Positions 40,995-51,935 are shown, numbered from the stretch's first letter. The stretch: 64,000 nt of DNA from Actinomycetota bacterium (GCA_019240215.1 JAFAYQ010000062.1:62001-126000); one strand, 5' to 3'. Numbers and translations are program-made. Notes: a model not told the origin generated them from the sequence alone.

Positions 40995-42500
40995 ATGACC
41001 ACGTCGCAGCCTTCTGCCTCCGCGTCCGGCACGGTCGGCGTACCGCCCGGGCGGGCGCCGGACCCGGCCGGGACCGATCGCGGGCGGTGGTGGCGGCGGC
41101 GCACCGACCGGCTGGCGCTGTCGGTGTGGGCCGGCTCGCGGGTGGTGATGCTCGCGATCAGCCTGGCCGCGCTGGCCAGCCAGAACGGCACCTCGTGGCT
41201 GAACTTGTGGCAGCGCTGGGACTGGGACCGCTACCTGACCATCGCCGAGTACGGCTACACGAGCGGCAAGGGGCCAGCCTACGACACCAACATCGTCGCG
41301 TTCTTCCCCGGCTACCCGGTGCTGCTGCGCACGGTTCACCTGGTGGTGCGCGACTGGGTCGTCTCCGGGCTGCTGATCTCACTGGTCGCGGGGGCGGTGG
41401 CCTGTGTCGCGCTGGCCCGGCTGACCGAGTTCGAGTGGCGGGCCCGGCGGGCGGCGAGCGGTGGCGAGACGGCCGGGGGTGAGCCCGGCCGGGCCGCCGT
41501 CACCGCGGTGCTGCTGCTGGTGGCGGCGCCCGCGGCGGTGTTCCTGGCGGCCGGCTACACCGAGTCGCTGTTCCTGGCGCTGGCCATCCCGGCCTGGCTG
41601 GCCGGCCGCCAGCGCCGCTGGGTGCTGGCCTGCGTGCTGACCGCGCTGGCGTGCACGGTGCGGATCGACGGCGCGTTCGAGGCGGCCGGCCTGGCGGTGA
41701 TGTTCCTCGTCGGCCGCCCGCGGGCGCGGGACTGGGCCCGCTCCCCCGCGTTCGCGCTGCCGCTGGCCGCGGTCGTCGGCTACTTCGCCTACCTGCGGGA
41801 CATCACCGGCGACGGGCTGGCCTGGTTCCACGCCGAGGCGCAAGGCTGGTCGCGGCGGCTGACCAACCCGGTCACCGCGTTCCGGACCTCATGGGACAAC
41901 GCCTTCGGGTCGGGGTACCGGTCGGGCGGGGGCGGTTTCGGGCGCGGTGGCGGCGCGGGCGGTCACCGGTTCGGCGGCGGCCCCGGCGGGCGGGTGCACC
42001 GTAACCCGGGCGGCTTTCCCGGCGCGGGCGCAGGGGGCGGCGGCCAGGCCACTGGCACCGGGCCGCAAACCGGCGGCACCGGGCCAGGGACCGGTCTGAG
42101 CCACTCCGTGGGTGGCTCCGGCGGCACCGCGCCAGCCGGTTCCGGTGGGACATTTTCAGCGTTTTCCGGCGGAAGATTGGGAGGGGTCGGCTCGTTCGAT
42201 CCGTGGCCGTTCCGGCTGGACATTCTCGCGGTCGCGGCCGGGCTGGCGTTCATCGGCTGGGCCGCGTTCCGGCGCCGCTGGGCCGAGCTGGTGTACGTCG
42301 GCATCGCGGTGGTGTCGCTGGCCACGTCCACGTTTTACATGTCAGTGGCCCGCGAGGCGCTGCTGTGGTGGCCGCCGCTGATCGCGTTCGCGCTGTGGCT
42401 GAGCGGCCGCCGCTGGCTGACCGGGCTGGTGCTGGCGGGGTCGGGCGTGGTGATGGTCGGCATCACCTGGCTGTTCCTGACCGGCAGCTGGGCCGGCTGA
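40995..42500 (+). CDS. PIG-V-like mannosyltransferase membrane protein with Gly-rich insertion
   Basis: The 501-residue protein has about ten membrane segments and the PIG-V/GPI-mannosyltransferase features WQRWDWDRYLTIAEYGY (about 73-90; the acidic pair in the first outside loop is catalytic), FFPGYPVLLR and AGYTESLFLALAIP. Between the segment near 290 and SFDPWPFRLDI (about 400) lies a 90-residue stretch almost free of hydrophobics (GSGYRSGGGGFGRGGG and similar). The family does not need it, so it is an insertion in an outside loop. The enzyme likely transfers mannose from polyprenyl-phosphate mannose. The ATG at 40995 follows GGGAG. Confidence 0.82.
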   Translation: MTTSQPSASASGTVGVPPGRAPDPAGTDRGRWWRRRTDRLALSVWAGSRVVMLAISLAALASQNGTSWLNLWQRWDWDRYLTIAEYGYTSGKGPAYDTNIVAFFPGYPVLLRTVHLVVRDWVVSGLLISLVAGAVACVALARLTEFEWRARRAASGGETAGGEPGRAAVTAVLLLVAAPAAVFLAAGYTESLFLALAIPAWLAGRQRRWVLACVLTALACTVRIDGAFEAAGLAVMFLVGRPRARDWARSPAFALPLAAVVGYFAYLRDITGDGLAWFHAEAQGWSRRLTNPVTAFRTSWDNAFGSGYRSGGGGFGRGGGAGGHRFGGGPGGRVHRNPGGFPGAGAGGGGQATGTGPQTGGTGPGTGLSHSVGGSGGTAPAGSGGTFSAFSGGRLGGVGSFDPWPFRLDILAVAAGLAFIGWAAFRRRWAELVYVGIAVVSLATSTFYMSVAREALLWWPPLIAFALWLSGRRWLTGLVLAGSGVVMVGITWLFLTGSWAG

Positions 42501-42516
42501 GGCGGCCGGCCCAGCT
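42486..42516. terminator. Bidirectional terminator hairpin
   Basis: AGCTGGGCCGGC (42486-42497) and GCCGGCCCAGCT (42505-42516) form a perfect 12-bp stem with a 7-base loop that contains the mannosyltransferase TGA. It separates convergent mannosyltransferase and phospholipase C genes. Confidence 0.75.
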
Positions 42517-42524
42517 GGGCTCGA

Positions 42525-44753
42525 TCAGGCGCCGGTGACGCTCGGCCCGCCGTTCTCCAGGTGGCCGGTGAACCGCTGCGACCAGGACGAATCGGTGCTG
42601 GCGGTCACGGTCAGGTCGTACCAGCCGCCCGCGCTGGCCAGCGGATTCGAGGAGAAGATGGCGGACCGGTGGGCGGCGACCTGGAACGTGCGCGGGTGGT
42701 CGTGGCGGTAGGCGTTAGCGGTGATCGTGAACGTCACCGGCCCGCGGCCGTGGTTGGTCAGTGTCAACCGCAGGCCGGGGCCGGAACCGAACCCGCCACC
42801 GGTGTACTCGGCCCGGGCCGCCAGCTGGGTGCCGGCCGCCGCGGTGTCGCCGGTGAATCGGCGCAGGAACCGGTTCGGCCCGATGACGGTGATGTCGAAC
42901 TTGGTGTCGCCCGCGCCGGCGCCGACCGGGGCGGTGGCGGCGGCCGACCGGGACGCCTCGACCGTGTACTGGCCGGGGAACTTGGCCGGGTAGTCGGCCA
43001 GCGCGGGTACCGGGGCGAGGTTGTTGTAGACGGCGAAGTGGCTCGCCTTGCGCACGTGCGGGCCGGTGTTGGTGAGGGCCAGCTCGGCGGTCGCGGCCCC
43101 GCCCGCGGTGGAAAAGCCGGTCAGGTTGGCGTTGGGCTGGACCGGCAGCGGCCGGGCGGGCTTGGTCCCGGGCTCCTGCGACGGCATCGCGTTGTTGTCC
43201 GGCAGCGGCACGTACTTGGTCTCGGCCACCAGCGTGCCGGTGTCCGGCAGGTCAGGCAGCCCGTAGACCGGCCGGGCGAAGTCAAACGCGCCGGTCAGGT
43301 CGCCGCAGACCTTACGCCGCCAGGCGCTGACGTTGGGCGAGACCGCGGGCTTGCCCAGCGCCGCCGTCCACTTCTCCAGGAACTGGATGACCGAGGTGTG
43401 GTCGGCGGTCTCGGAGGTGACCCAGCCGCCGCGGGTCCAGGGCGACACCAGGATCAGCGGCACCCGGAAGCCGAGGCCGACCGGGGCGGGCGCAGTCAGG
43501 CCGTAGGTCGACAGGTCGGTGCCGCTGACGAACTCGTCCTGCTCGCCGGGGGCGGGCACCGGCGGCGGCACGTGGTCGAACTGGCCGTCGTTCTCGTCGT
43601 AGTTGACGATGACCAGCGTCGAGTTGAACACGCCGGGGTCGGCGTGGAGCGCCTCGAGGACCGCCCGCATGAAGTAGGCGCCGTTGCTGGGCGCGGTCAC
43701 CGGGTGCTCGGAGAAGAACTGGTTGTTGACCACGTAGGCGACCTGCGGCAACTGGCCCGCGAGCACGTCGGCCTTGAGCGCGGCCGCGAGGTTGTCGGCG
43801 TTCTGGGTCTGCACGCCGGTGTCGGTGGTGACGTTGGCGACGCCGTCGGTGTACAGCGGGCTCGACGGGTCGGGCACCCCGGGCTTGCCGGTGGCCGGGT
43901 CGGTCTGGGTCGGGTCCATCTTCGCGAACGTGGCGAAGTAGGGCGGGGCGTTGTCGCCATAGTCGTCGGCGCAGTGGTAGGTCCGCCACGACACGCCCGC
44001 CTGCTGCAGCGTCTCCACGTAGGACTGCCAGGTCAGGAAGTTCCGCTGCAGGTTGCCGCCACCGTCGTAGGCCACGTGGGGGGCGGTGCCGTCGTAGCCC
44101 GGGTGCGCCTGGTCGGCGTTGATCGTGCCGCTCATCAGGTAGATCCGGTTCGGGCCGGTCGCGCTGATGACCGAGCAGTGGTAGTCGTCGCCGACCGTGT
44201 AGGCGTCGGCCAGCGCGTAGTGGAACGGCAGGTCCGCCCGGTCCAGGAAGCCCATCGTGGTCGGGCCGGCCTTGGCCTGGATCCAGCCGTTCATCAGCCC
44301 GCCGTACCAGGCGCCGTGCTGGGTCAGCCAGCTGTGGTCGGTGCCGCCGTAGTTGGCGGCCCCCAGTTCGGCGCTGGGCGGGACCGCTCCCTGCCACTCG
44401 TCGGTGCCGCTCAGCCGCCACGGGTACTGGGTGGCGGCACCGGCCGTGGGCGTGTCGGGCTGCTGGAACACCGAATTGCCGCCGGGCAGCGTGATCGTCG
44501 ACCGGTCACCGAAGCCGCGCACACCCCGCAGCGACCCGAAGTAGTGGTCGAAGCTACGGTTCTCCTGCATGACCACCACGACGTGCTTGATGTCGCGGAT
44601 GTCCCCGTACCGCTGGGCCGGGCCAGAATAAGAGGCGGCCGCGTGCGGCTCAGCCGTCTGGGCCGCGGCCGACGAGGCCTCGGCCCCGACCGCGGCCGCG
44701 CCCGCGATCACGGCGGCACCCCCGATGAAACCCCGGCGGGACAGGTCGGACAT
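42525..44753 (-). CDS. Phospholipase C, phosphocholine-specific type, Tat-exported
   Basis: The 742-residue protein starts with a twin-arginine signal, DLSRRGFIGGAAVIAGAAA. The phosphoesterase domain has HVVVVMQENRSFDHYFG (metal-binding and catalytic Asn/Thr region), SVISATGPNRIYLMSG, VIVNYDENDGQFDHVPPP and a final TSVIQFLEKW. Two DUF756-type C-terminal beta domains follow (about 545-740). It cleaves phospholipids outside the membrane, releasing phosphorylated head groups. The ATG at 44753 has GGAGG eight bases upstream. That ribosome site is one arm of a 9-bp stem (44762-44809). Confidence 0.93.
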   Translation of the reverse strand: MSDLSRRGFIGGAAVIAGAAAVGAEASSAAAQTAEPHAAASYSGPAQRYGDIRDIKHVVVVMQENRSFDHYFGSLRGVRGFGDRSTITLPGGNSVFQQPDTPTAGAATQYPWRLSGTDEWQGAVPPSAELGAANYGGTDHSWLTQHGAWYGGLMNGWIQAKAGPTTMGFLDRADLPFHYALADAYTVGDDYHCSVISATGPNRIYLMSGTINADQAHPGYDGTAPHVAYDGGGNLQRNFLTWQSYVETLQQAGVSWRTYHCADDYGDNAPPYFATFAKMDPTQTDPATGKPGVPDPSSPLYTDGVANVTTDTGVQTQNADNLAAALKADVLAGQLPQVAYVVNNQFFSEHPVTAPSNGAYFMRAVLEALHADPGVFNSTLVIVNYDENDGQFDHVPPPVPAPGEQDEFVSGTDLSTYGLTAPAPVGLGFRVPLILVSPWTRGGWVTSETADHTSVIQFLEKWTAALGKPAVSPNVSAWRRKVCGDLTGAFDFARPVYGLPDLPDTGTLVAETKYVPLPDNNAMPSQEPGTKPARPLPVQPNANLTGFSTAGGAATAELALTNTGPHVRKASHFAVYNNLAPVPALADYPAKFPGQYTVEASRSAAATAPVGAGAGDTKFDITVIGPNRFLRRFTGDTAAAGTQLAARAEYTGGGFGSGPGLRLTLTNHGRGPVTFTITANAYRHDHPRTFQVAAHRSAIFSSNPLASAGGWYDLTVTASTDSSWSQRFTGHLENGGPSVTGA

Positions 44754-44761
44754 GGAAGTGA

Positions 44762-44809
44762 CCTCCAGGTCGCCCAAAACAACAAATGCAAACCGAGCCA
44801 ACCTGGAGG
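44762..44809 (-). promoter_or_regulatory. Hairpin that can sequester the plc ribosome-binding site
   Basis: In the mRNA, CCTCCAGGT (44809-44801) can pair perfectly with ACCTGGAGG (44770-44762), which contains the GGAGG ribosome site of the phospholipase C gene. The 30-base loop is U-rich. Opening the stem would be needed for translation, as in RNA thermometers or ligand-controlled leaders. I recognise no known riboswitch class. Confidence 0.5.
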
Positions 44810-44893
44810 ATTCGCCCTCGGCCCCAGTAGCAGACAAGATGCCGACGAACACCAGTTGAACAGGTCATGACCGTCCAGCCCCGAGGGGGATCC

Positions 44894-45196
44894 GTGTCCC
44901 ACGTCGCGATCGTCGCCCGCGTTACCGTCTGCGAAGGCAGGACCGGCGAGTACATCGCCGCGTTCGCCCGGCTGTTCGAGCAGGCCGAGCGGGAGCCGGG
45001 GACGATCCTCTACACGCTCAACCGGTCGGCCGATGACCCGCAGGTGTTCTGGACGTCGGAGGTCTACGCCGATCAGGAGGCGTTCGCGGCGCATCGGGCG
45101 GCGGAGGAGCGGTCGGGCGCGGCCGCGGTGTTCACCGACCTGATCGCGGCCGCCGACGTCACCGTCGGCGAGACGCTGCTGGCCAAAGGTTTGTGA
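44894..45196 (+). CDS. Putative quinol monooxygenase (ABM domain)
   Basis: The 100-residue protein is a dimeric alpha/beta barrel of the antibiotic-biosynthesis-monooxygenase type: HVAIVARVTVCEGRTGEYIAAF, EPGTILYTLNRSADDPQVFW and SEVYADQEAFAAHRAA. The GTG at 44894 follows GAGGGGGA by three bases and starts the homology; an ATG at 44867 is also open. It is divergent from plc and 7 bases before the hydrolase frame. It probably acts on quinol- or catechol-like small molecules without a cofactor. Confidence 0.8.
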   Translation: MSHVAIVARVTVCEGRTGEYIAAFARLFEQAEREPGTILYTLNRSADDPQVFWTSEVYADQEAFAAHRAAEERSGAAAVFTDLIAAADVTVGETLLAKGL

Positions 45197-45236
45197 CGGC
45201 CCGATGAGTTCGGGCGGCTCGGGGGGTCTGGTGGGT

Positions 45237-46088
45237 ATGGAGACTCTGCTACCGGTCGGCGACGTCGAGTTGTGCGTGGATACCGTGGGGTCGCCGGGCG
45301 ACATTCCGTTGCTGCTGATCGGTATCACGGCCGCCAGCTGGGACGACGAGTTCGTCGGGCGGCTGGCCGGGCGGTTCGTGATCCGGTACGACCTGCGGGA
45401 CAGTGGCCGGTCGACCACCGTCGATCCGGACGCGCCCGGGTATACGCTGCGCGATCTGGTCGCCGACGCGGTCGGGGTGCTCGACGGGCTCGGGGTCGAG
45501 CGCGCGCACGTGGCGGGCATCGGGACCGGCGGGTTCATCGCCCAGCTGCTGGCGCTGGACCACCCGGCCCGGGTGGCCTCGCTGGTGCTGATCGGCACCC
45601 GCCCGGTCGCCCCGGGCCCGGTCGACGACGACCTGCCCGAGCACTCACCGGCGATCATGGGCCATTTCGGCAGCGCCCCGCCGGTCGACTGGTCCGACCA
45701 AACCTCGATCCTGGACGGTGCGGTGGCCACCGCCCGCGTGTTCTCCGGCTCACCACGGTTCGACGCGGCCGAGGCCCGCGCCCACGCGGCCCGGATCCTC
45801 GATCGCTGCGGCCCGCACCCGGCGTCGGCCCGCAACGGGCTGATGGGCACCGTGTTCGCGAAGCTGGACTGCACGCCCCGCTGGCGTGAACGGCTCCCGC
45901 AGATCACCGCCCCGGCCCTGGTGGTGCACGGTGCCGCCGACCCGTTCTTCCCGGTCGGTAACGCGGAGGCGCTGGCGGCCGAGATCCCCGGCGCGACCCT
46001 GCTGGTCCTTGACGGGGTCGGCGCCGAGCTGCCGGGCCGGGCCCACGGGCAGGTGGCCGCGGCGGTGCTCGCGCACACGGCGCCGTAG
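45237..46088 (+). CDS. Alpha/beta hydrolase-fold protein lacking catalytic Ser and His
   Basis: The 283-residue protein follows the aclacinomycin-methylesterase/RdmC-like hydrolases: RYDLRDSGRSTTVDPDAPGY, TLRDLVADAVGVLDGLG, LALDHPARVASLVLIGTRP, VVHGAADPFFPVGNAEALA. The nucleophile elbow is GIGTGGF where the family has G-x-S-x-GG, so Ser is Gly near residue 95. The base position is GVGAELP where the family has GMGHDLP, so His is Ala near 263. Asp in GAADPFFP remains. It should be catalytically dead and may be a binding protein. The ATG at 45237 starts the homology; an ATG at 45204 is an alternative. Confidence 0.8.
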   Translation: METLLPVGDVELCVDTVGSPGDIPLLLIGITAASWDDEFVGRLAGRFVIRYDLRDSGRSTTVDPDAPGYTLRDLVADAVGVLDGLGVERAHVAGIGTGGFIAQLLALDHPARVASLVLIGTRPVAPGPVDDDLPEHSPAIMGHFGSAPPVDWSDQTSILDGAVATARVFSGSPRFDAAEARAHAARILDRCGPHPASARNGLMGTVFAKLDCTPRWRERLPQITAPALVVHGAADPFFPVGNAEALAAEIPGATLLVLDGVGAELPGRAHGQVAAAVLAHTAP

Positions 46089-46105
46089 CCCGGTGCGAGC
46101 CCGGC

Positions 46106-47023
46106 CTAGAGCGTCAGCTCCGGGTCGGGACCGGGACCGCGGGCGGAGAACATGGCGGGGGCGTTGTGGGCGACCACGATGCGGCCGTCGCCGCCGACCG
46201 CGACCAGGCCGCCGTCGGAGCCGCGGCGGGTCAGCTCCTCCGCAAAGGTGGCGCGGACGGCGCCGGCCAGGGTGGCGCCGGCGTATTTGACGCGGGCGGC
46301 GACGTCGTGGGCGATGACGCCACGGATGAACGCCTCGCCGTGGCCGGTGCAGGAGATCGCGGCCAGCTGGTCGCGGGCGTAGACGCCGGCGCCGATGATG
46401 GGGGTGTCGCCGACCCGGCCGTCGGACTGGCCGACGATGCCGCCGGTGCTGGTGGCGGCGGCCACCCGGCCGGAGGTGTCGCGGGCGACGGCGCCGACGG
46501 TGCCGTGGCGGGCGGCGGCCGCCCGGCCGGTCAGCACCTTCTCCAGCTGGCGGCGGCGGTGCTCGGTGACGAACCAGCCGGGCTCGGCCACCTCCAGGCC
46601 GTGCGCCTTGAGGAACTCCACGTCCGGGTCGACCAGCAGCACGTGATCGGTCTGCTCCATGATCGCGCGGGCCAGCTGGACCGGGTTGCGGGCGCGGTGG
46701 GCGGCGGCGACCGCGCCCGCCCGGCCGGCGCCGGTCATCACCGAGGCGTCGAGTTCGGCCTGGCCGGTGGCGGTCAGCGAGGCGCCGCGGCCGGCGTTGA
46801 ACAGCGGGTCGTCCTCGAGCACGGCCACGCTGGCGCAGACGGCGTCGAGGGCGGCGCCGCCGGCCGCCAGCACCTGCCAGCCGGCCTGGTAGGCGGCCCG
46901 CAGGCCGTGGGCGTAGGGCGCGCCTTCGGTCAGCGACAGTTCCTGGGTGCGCGAGCCGGCTCCGCCGTGCAGGGCCAGGCTCGGCTGCCCGGCGGCCGGT
47001 ACCGCTTCGAATAGCTGCATCAT
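46106..47023 (-). CDS. Isoaspartyl peptidase/L-asparaginase (Ntn hydrolase)
   Basis: The 305-residue proenzyme matches the plant-type asparaginase family: SLALHGGAGS, LEDDPLFNAGRGASLTATG, LDASVMTGAGRAGAVAAAHRARNPVQLARAIM, and the autocleavage site HGTVGAVARD, whose Thr (near 178) becomes the N-terminal nucleophile. GIVGQSDGRVGDTPIIGAG and SCTGHGEAFIRG bind substrate. It removes beta-aspartyl residues or hydrolyses asparagine in the cytoplasm. Confidence 0.92.
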   Translation of the reverse strand: MMQLFEAVPAAGQPSLALHGGAGSRTQELSLTEGAPYAHGLRAAYQAGWQVLAAGGAALDAVCASVAVLEDDPLFNAGRGASLTATGQAELDASVMTGAGRAGAVAAAHRARNPVQLARAIMEQTDHVLLVDPDVEFLKAHGLEVAEPGWFVTEHRRRQLEKVLTGRAAAARHGTVGAVARDTSGRVAAATSTGGIVGQSDGRVGDTPIIGAGVYARDQLAAISCTGHGEAFIRGVIAHDVAARVKYAGATLAGAVRATFAEELTRRGSDGGLVAVGGDGRIVVAHNAPAMFSARGPGPDPELTL

Positions 47024-47063
47024 GATCGCCGGCCAGGCTACCCGCTGAGCGGCAGGCTACGGC

Positions 47064-47768
47064 CTAAGCGAATTCGACGTGCTGGGCCTCGAGGAACCGG
47101 AGCAGGTCCTCGCCAGCGTTGACGACGTGCTGGCGCATCAGTGACTCGGCCGCCGCTCCCTCGCGCCGGCGCACCGCCGCCATGATCTCGGCGTGCTCCC
47201 GGTTGACCCGCTCGGACCGGTTCGGCATCTGGTCCACCTGGTCGTTGGGGATGCTCAGGCTGTGCGTGCGGATGACCGCCAGCAGCTTGGGTGACCGGGA
47301 CAGCTGGTTGATGCGCCGGTGGAACTGCCAGTTGATCTTCGACATCCTTGTGCTGTCACCGGCCTCGGTGGCCCGGAGCATCTCGTCGTGGTAGCCGGCC
47401 AGCTCGCTGATCTCGTCCTCGGCGTGGCGCTCGGTGATGCGGCGCAGGGCCAGGCCGTGCAGCATCCCTTCAATCAGGTAGATGTCGCGGAGGTCGGACC
47501 GGGTCAGGGGGGCGACCAGGCTGTGCCCGTGCCCGTCGTCGACCAGGAAGCCCTGGGTGGTGAGCTGCCGGAGGGCGTCGCGGACAGGCATCCGGCTGGT
47601 GTTGAAACGCTCGCACAGCAACTGCTGACCAACGTGGGTACCAGCCGGCAGGCGGCCGTAGAGGATATCCCGCCGGATCACATCGGCGATCTGGTTCCCG
47701 AGCGGCACCCGCTCGAACCGGAACGCCTCACCGTCATCGAACGTGCCCCGTTCCTGAGGGAAGACCAT
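47064..47768 (-). CDS. GntR-family regulator (FadR/FCD type)
   Basis: The 234-residue protein has a GntR winged helix (about 20-85; LCERFNTSRMPVRDALRQLTTQGFL) and an all-helical FCD ligand domain. The FCD metal/ligand residues are visible in INWQFHRRINQ and VNREHAEIMAAVRRREGAAAESLMRQH. The ATG at 47768 follows AAGGAAAGG. Likely effectors are small organic acids. It lies after icd on the same strand but behind the icd hairpin, so it has its own promoter, which includes the TATACT element near 47820-47831. Confidence 0.9.
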   Translation of the reverse strand: MVFPQERGTFDDGEAFRFERVPLGNQIADVIRRDILYGRLPAGTHVGQQLLCERFNTSRMPVRDALRQLTTQGFLVDDGHGHSLVAPLTRSDLRDIYLIEGMLHGLALRRITERHAEDEISELAGYHDEMLRATEAGDSTRMSKINWQFHRRINQLSRSPKLLAVIRTHSLSIPNDQVDQMPNRSERVNREHAEIMAAVRRREGAAAESLMRQHVVNAGEDLLRFLEAQHVEFA

Positions 47769-47819
47769 CCTGACCTTTCCTTTACCCCTAACACGCGGAT
47801 TCGCGGCGGTTATTGGCAG

Positions 47820-47831
47820 ACAGTATACGGT
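47820..47831. promoter_or_regulatory. Possible GntR operator / -10 element
   Basis: ACAGTATACGGT is palindromic except for one pair and contains TATACT on the minus strand, a good -10 hexamer for the GntR gene. The overlap would suit autorepression. Confidence 0.3.
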
Positions 47832-47885
47832 CGACGGCGCCGGCGCACTAAGCGGTTCTCCTGCTCCTGATGGTAAGTACAAGTA

Positions 47886-47913
47886 CAGCCGGGGTGCGGG
47901 CGCACCCCGGCTG
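47886..47913 (-). terminator. icd terminator
   Basis: CAGCCGGGGTGCG (47886-47898) and CGCACCCCGGCTG (47901-47913) form a perfect 13-bp stem with a two-base loop, 25 bases beyond the icd stop. There is no U-tract. Confidence 0.75.
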
Positions 47914-47938
47914 TCACTATGCTGCGGAAATTCCCGCT

Positions 47939-50128
<2,190 letters not shown>

Positions 50129-50241
50129 CGGGTTGCCAGCTCCTGCTCTGGAGATTTCTTCTCGACATCAAGATACTCGTCGGCGGGCCCTCGCACCAAC
50201 CAACCTGCCCAGCTAACCAGCCTTGACGCCAAGTGGTGGCA

Positions 50242-51213
50242 TCAGGGCCGCGGAGCCCGGGGGAATCCGAACGCGGCGACCAGTCCGGGCTCGCCGAACG
50301 AGGTGAGCCGGTGGACGCCGGCGCCGGACACGGTGAGCACGCAGATGCCGTGGGGCTGATAGCCGCCGTGCTCGTCGCGGGTCCAGGCGGCCGCCGCGGG
50401 CTGCCCGTTGGCGCTGGTGGCGAGCATGCGCCAGTTCCCCGGCCGGCCCAGCAGCTGATCGCGCAGGAACCGGACGCAGGAGCGGCGGCCGGCGAACCAG
50501 GTCCGCAGCGGCGTCGCTTCGATCGCGGCGTCGGCGGTCAGCAGCCGTTCCAGCGCGGCCGCGTCGGCGTTCTCGAACGCGGCGATGTACCGGTCGAGCA
50601 GCGCCCGGGCGCGCGGGGCGGCGGGCTCGGTGATCTGCCCGTCGGCCAGCGCCAGCTCCTGCAGCCGGGCCCGGGCGCGCTGCAGGGTGCTCTTGACCGA
50701 CACCGTGCTGGTGCCGAGTATGACCGCCACCTCGGCGGCCGGGACCGCCAGCACGTCGCGCAGGACCAGCACCGCCCGCTGGCGCGGCGGCAGATACTGC
50801 AGGCTGGCCACGAGCGCGAGCCGCAGCCCGGCGCGGGCGGTCACGATCGCGGCCGGGTCGGCTGAGTCCGGGGTCACCAGCGCGTCCGGCACCGGCTGCA
50901 GCCAGCTCACGTCGCCCCCGGCCGCTTCCGGGACCGCCGTCGGATCAGGTTCCGGCTCGTACAGACCCGACGGCAGCACCCGGCGGCCCGGCCGGGCCAG
51001 CTCGGTCAGGCAGGCGTTGGTGGCGATCCGGTACAGCCAGGTGCGGACCGACGACCGCCCCTCGAACCGGCCGTAGGACCGCCAGGCCCGCAGGTAGGTC
51101 TCCTGGACGAGGTCCTCGGCGTCCTGGAACGAGCCGAGCAGCCGGTAGCAGTGCGCGAGCAGTTCCGGCCGGAACGGCTCGGCGTCGGCGGCGAACGTGG
51201 CGTTATCGGGCAC
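50242..51213 (-). CDS. ECF sigma factor with SnoaL-like C-terminal domain
   Basis: The 323-residue protein has sigma region 2 (LLAHCYRLLGSFQDAEDLVQETYLRAWRS), a linker, sigma region 4 (LPPRQRAVLVLRDVLAVPAAEVAVILGTSTVSVKSTLQRAR) and a C-terminal SnoaL/NTF2-like domain from about 215. This layout matches the SigJ/SigX5-type ECFs (TIGR02960-like), which have no separate anti-sigma factor and use the C-terminal domain to control activity. The GTG start at 51213 precedes MPDNATFAADAEPF. No anti-sigma gene is next to it. The DinB-type enzyme gene lies 98 bases upstream on the same strand. Confidence 0.9.
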   Translation of the reverse strand: MPDNATFAADAEPFRPELLAHCYRLLGSFQDAEDLVQETYLRAWRSYGRFEGRSSVRTWLYRIATNACLTELARPGRRVLPSGLYEPEPDPTAVPEAAGGDVSWLQPVPDALVTPDSADPAAIVTARAGLRLALVASLQYLPPRQRAVLVLRDVLAVPAAEVAVILGTSTVSVKSTLQRARARLQELALADGQITEPAAPRARALLDRYIAAFENADAAALERLLTADAAIEATPLRTWFAGRRSCVRFLRDQLLGRPGNWRMLATSANGQPAAAAWTRDEHGGYQPHGICVLTVSGAGVHRLTSFGEPGLVAAFGFPRAPRP

Positions 51214-51311
51214 GGCACTCCATCGGTCGCTCCATCGGCCGCGATCCTCTCCCCCGTGAGGCCCTTTCCATATAGGCAGACTGGGCGAGCCCGGAAAAGG
51301 AATCGACGCCG

Positions 51312-51935
51312 TCAGGTGGCGGGCTGGCGTTCCCGCAGGGTGGCGACCCCGTCGCCGTCGAGTTCGTCGCAGTAGGGTGCCCGGCCGGCCATGGCCATGA
51401 CCAGCGCCAGGGCCGGGCCGGTGACCGCGGGCCCGGCCCCGGCCGCGAACGGGCCGTCGGTCGCGGTCAGGCGCAGCCCGGCGGCGCGCTTCCTGGTCAG
51501 GGCGGGCAGGTCGGAGCCCTGGTAGTAGCCGGCCAGGGCGGTCAGCGTGGCCATCGGGTAGTCGCGCTCGATACCGAGCGGCCGCCGGATGTCCTCGCCG
51601 TGGACGACGGTCTCGCCCAGCATGGCCAGCACCGGCAGCGGCGGCCTGGTCGTGCTGGTGGCCACCCGGCGGAACCGGGCCAGCGTCTCGGCCGGGCCGG
51701 CGCCCAGCTGCTCGGACAGCCGCAGCGCGACCTGCCGGTCGAAGTCGAACCGGCAGCGGATCACGCCCGCCATCCACCGCACCGGGTTGAGGCTGGCCCC
51801 GGCGGTCAGGTGCGCCAGCACCTCGCGCACGGTGAACTGGTCGCACAGCGACTGGGTGGCCCACTGCGGCTCGGCCAGCCCCGCGAGGTCCTCGGCCAGG
51901 GCGGCCCGCTCATTATGGATAGGCGACCAGCTCAT
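51312..51935 (-). CDS. Maleylpyruvate isomerase-type (DinB/MDMPI) mycothiol-dependent enzyme
   Basis: The 207-residue four-helix protein starts with NERAALAEDLAGLAEPQWATQSLCDQFTVREVLAHL, the TIGR03083 N-terminus. The metal-binding His residues are in VLAHL and TVVHGEDIRRPLG. The family uses mycothiol as cofactor for isomerisation or S-transfer, which fits an actinomycete. The ATG at 51935 (MSWSPIHNER) is preferred to one at 51968 because the homology begins there. Confidence 0.82.
   Translation of the reverse strand: MSWSPIHNERAALAEDLAGLAEPQWATQSLCDQFTVREVLAHLTAGASLNPVRWMAGVIRCRFDFDRQVALRLSEQLGAGPAETLARFRRVATSTTRPPLPVLAMLGETVVHGEDIRRPLGIERDYPMATLTALAGYYQGSDLPALTRKRAAGLRLTATDGPFAAGAGPAVTGPALALVMAMAGRAPYCDELDGDGVATLRERQPAT

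Noticed and set aside
47820-47831. TATACT as a firm GntR promoter
   Set aside because: No matching -35 element is seen, so it is listed only as a low-confidence regulatory site.
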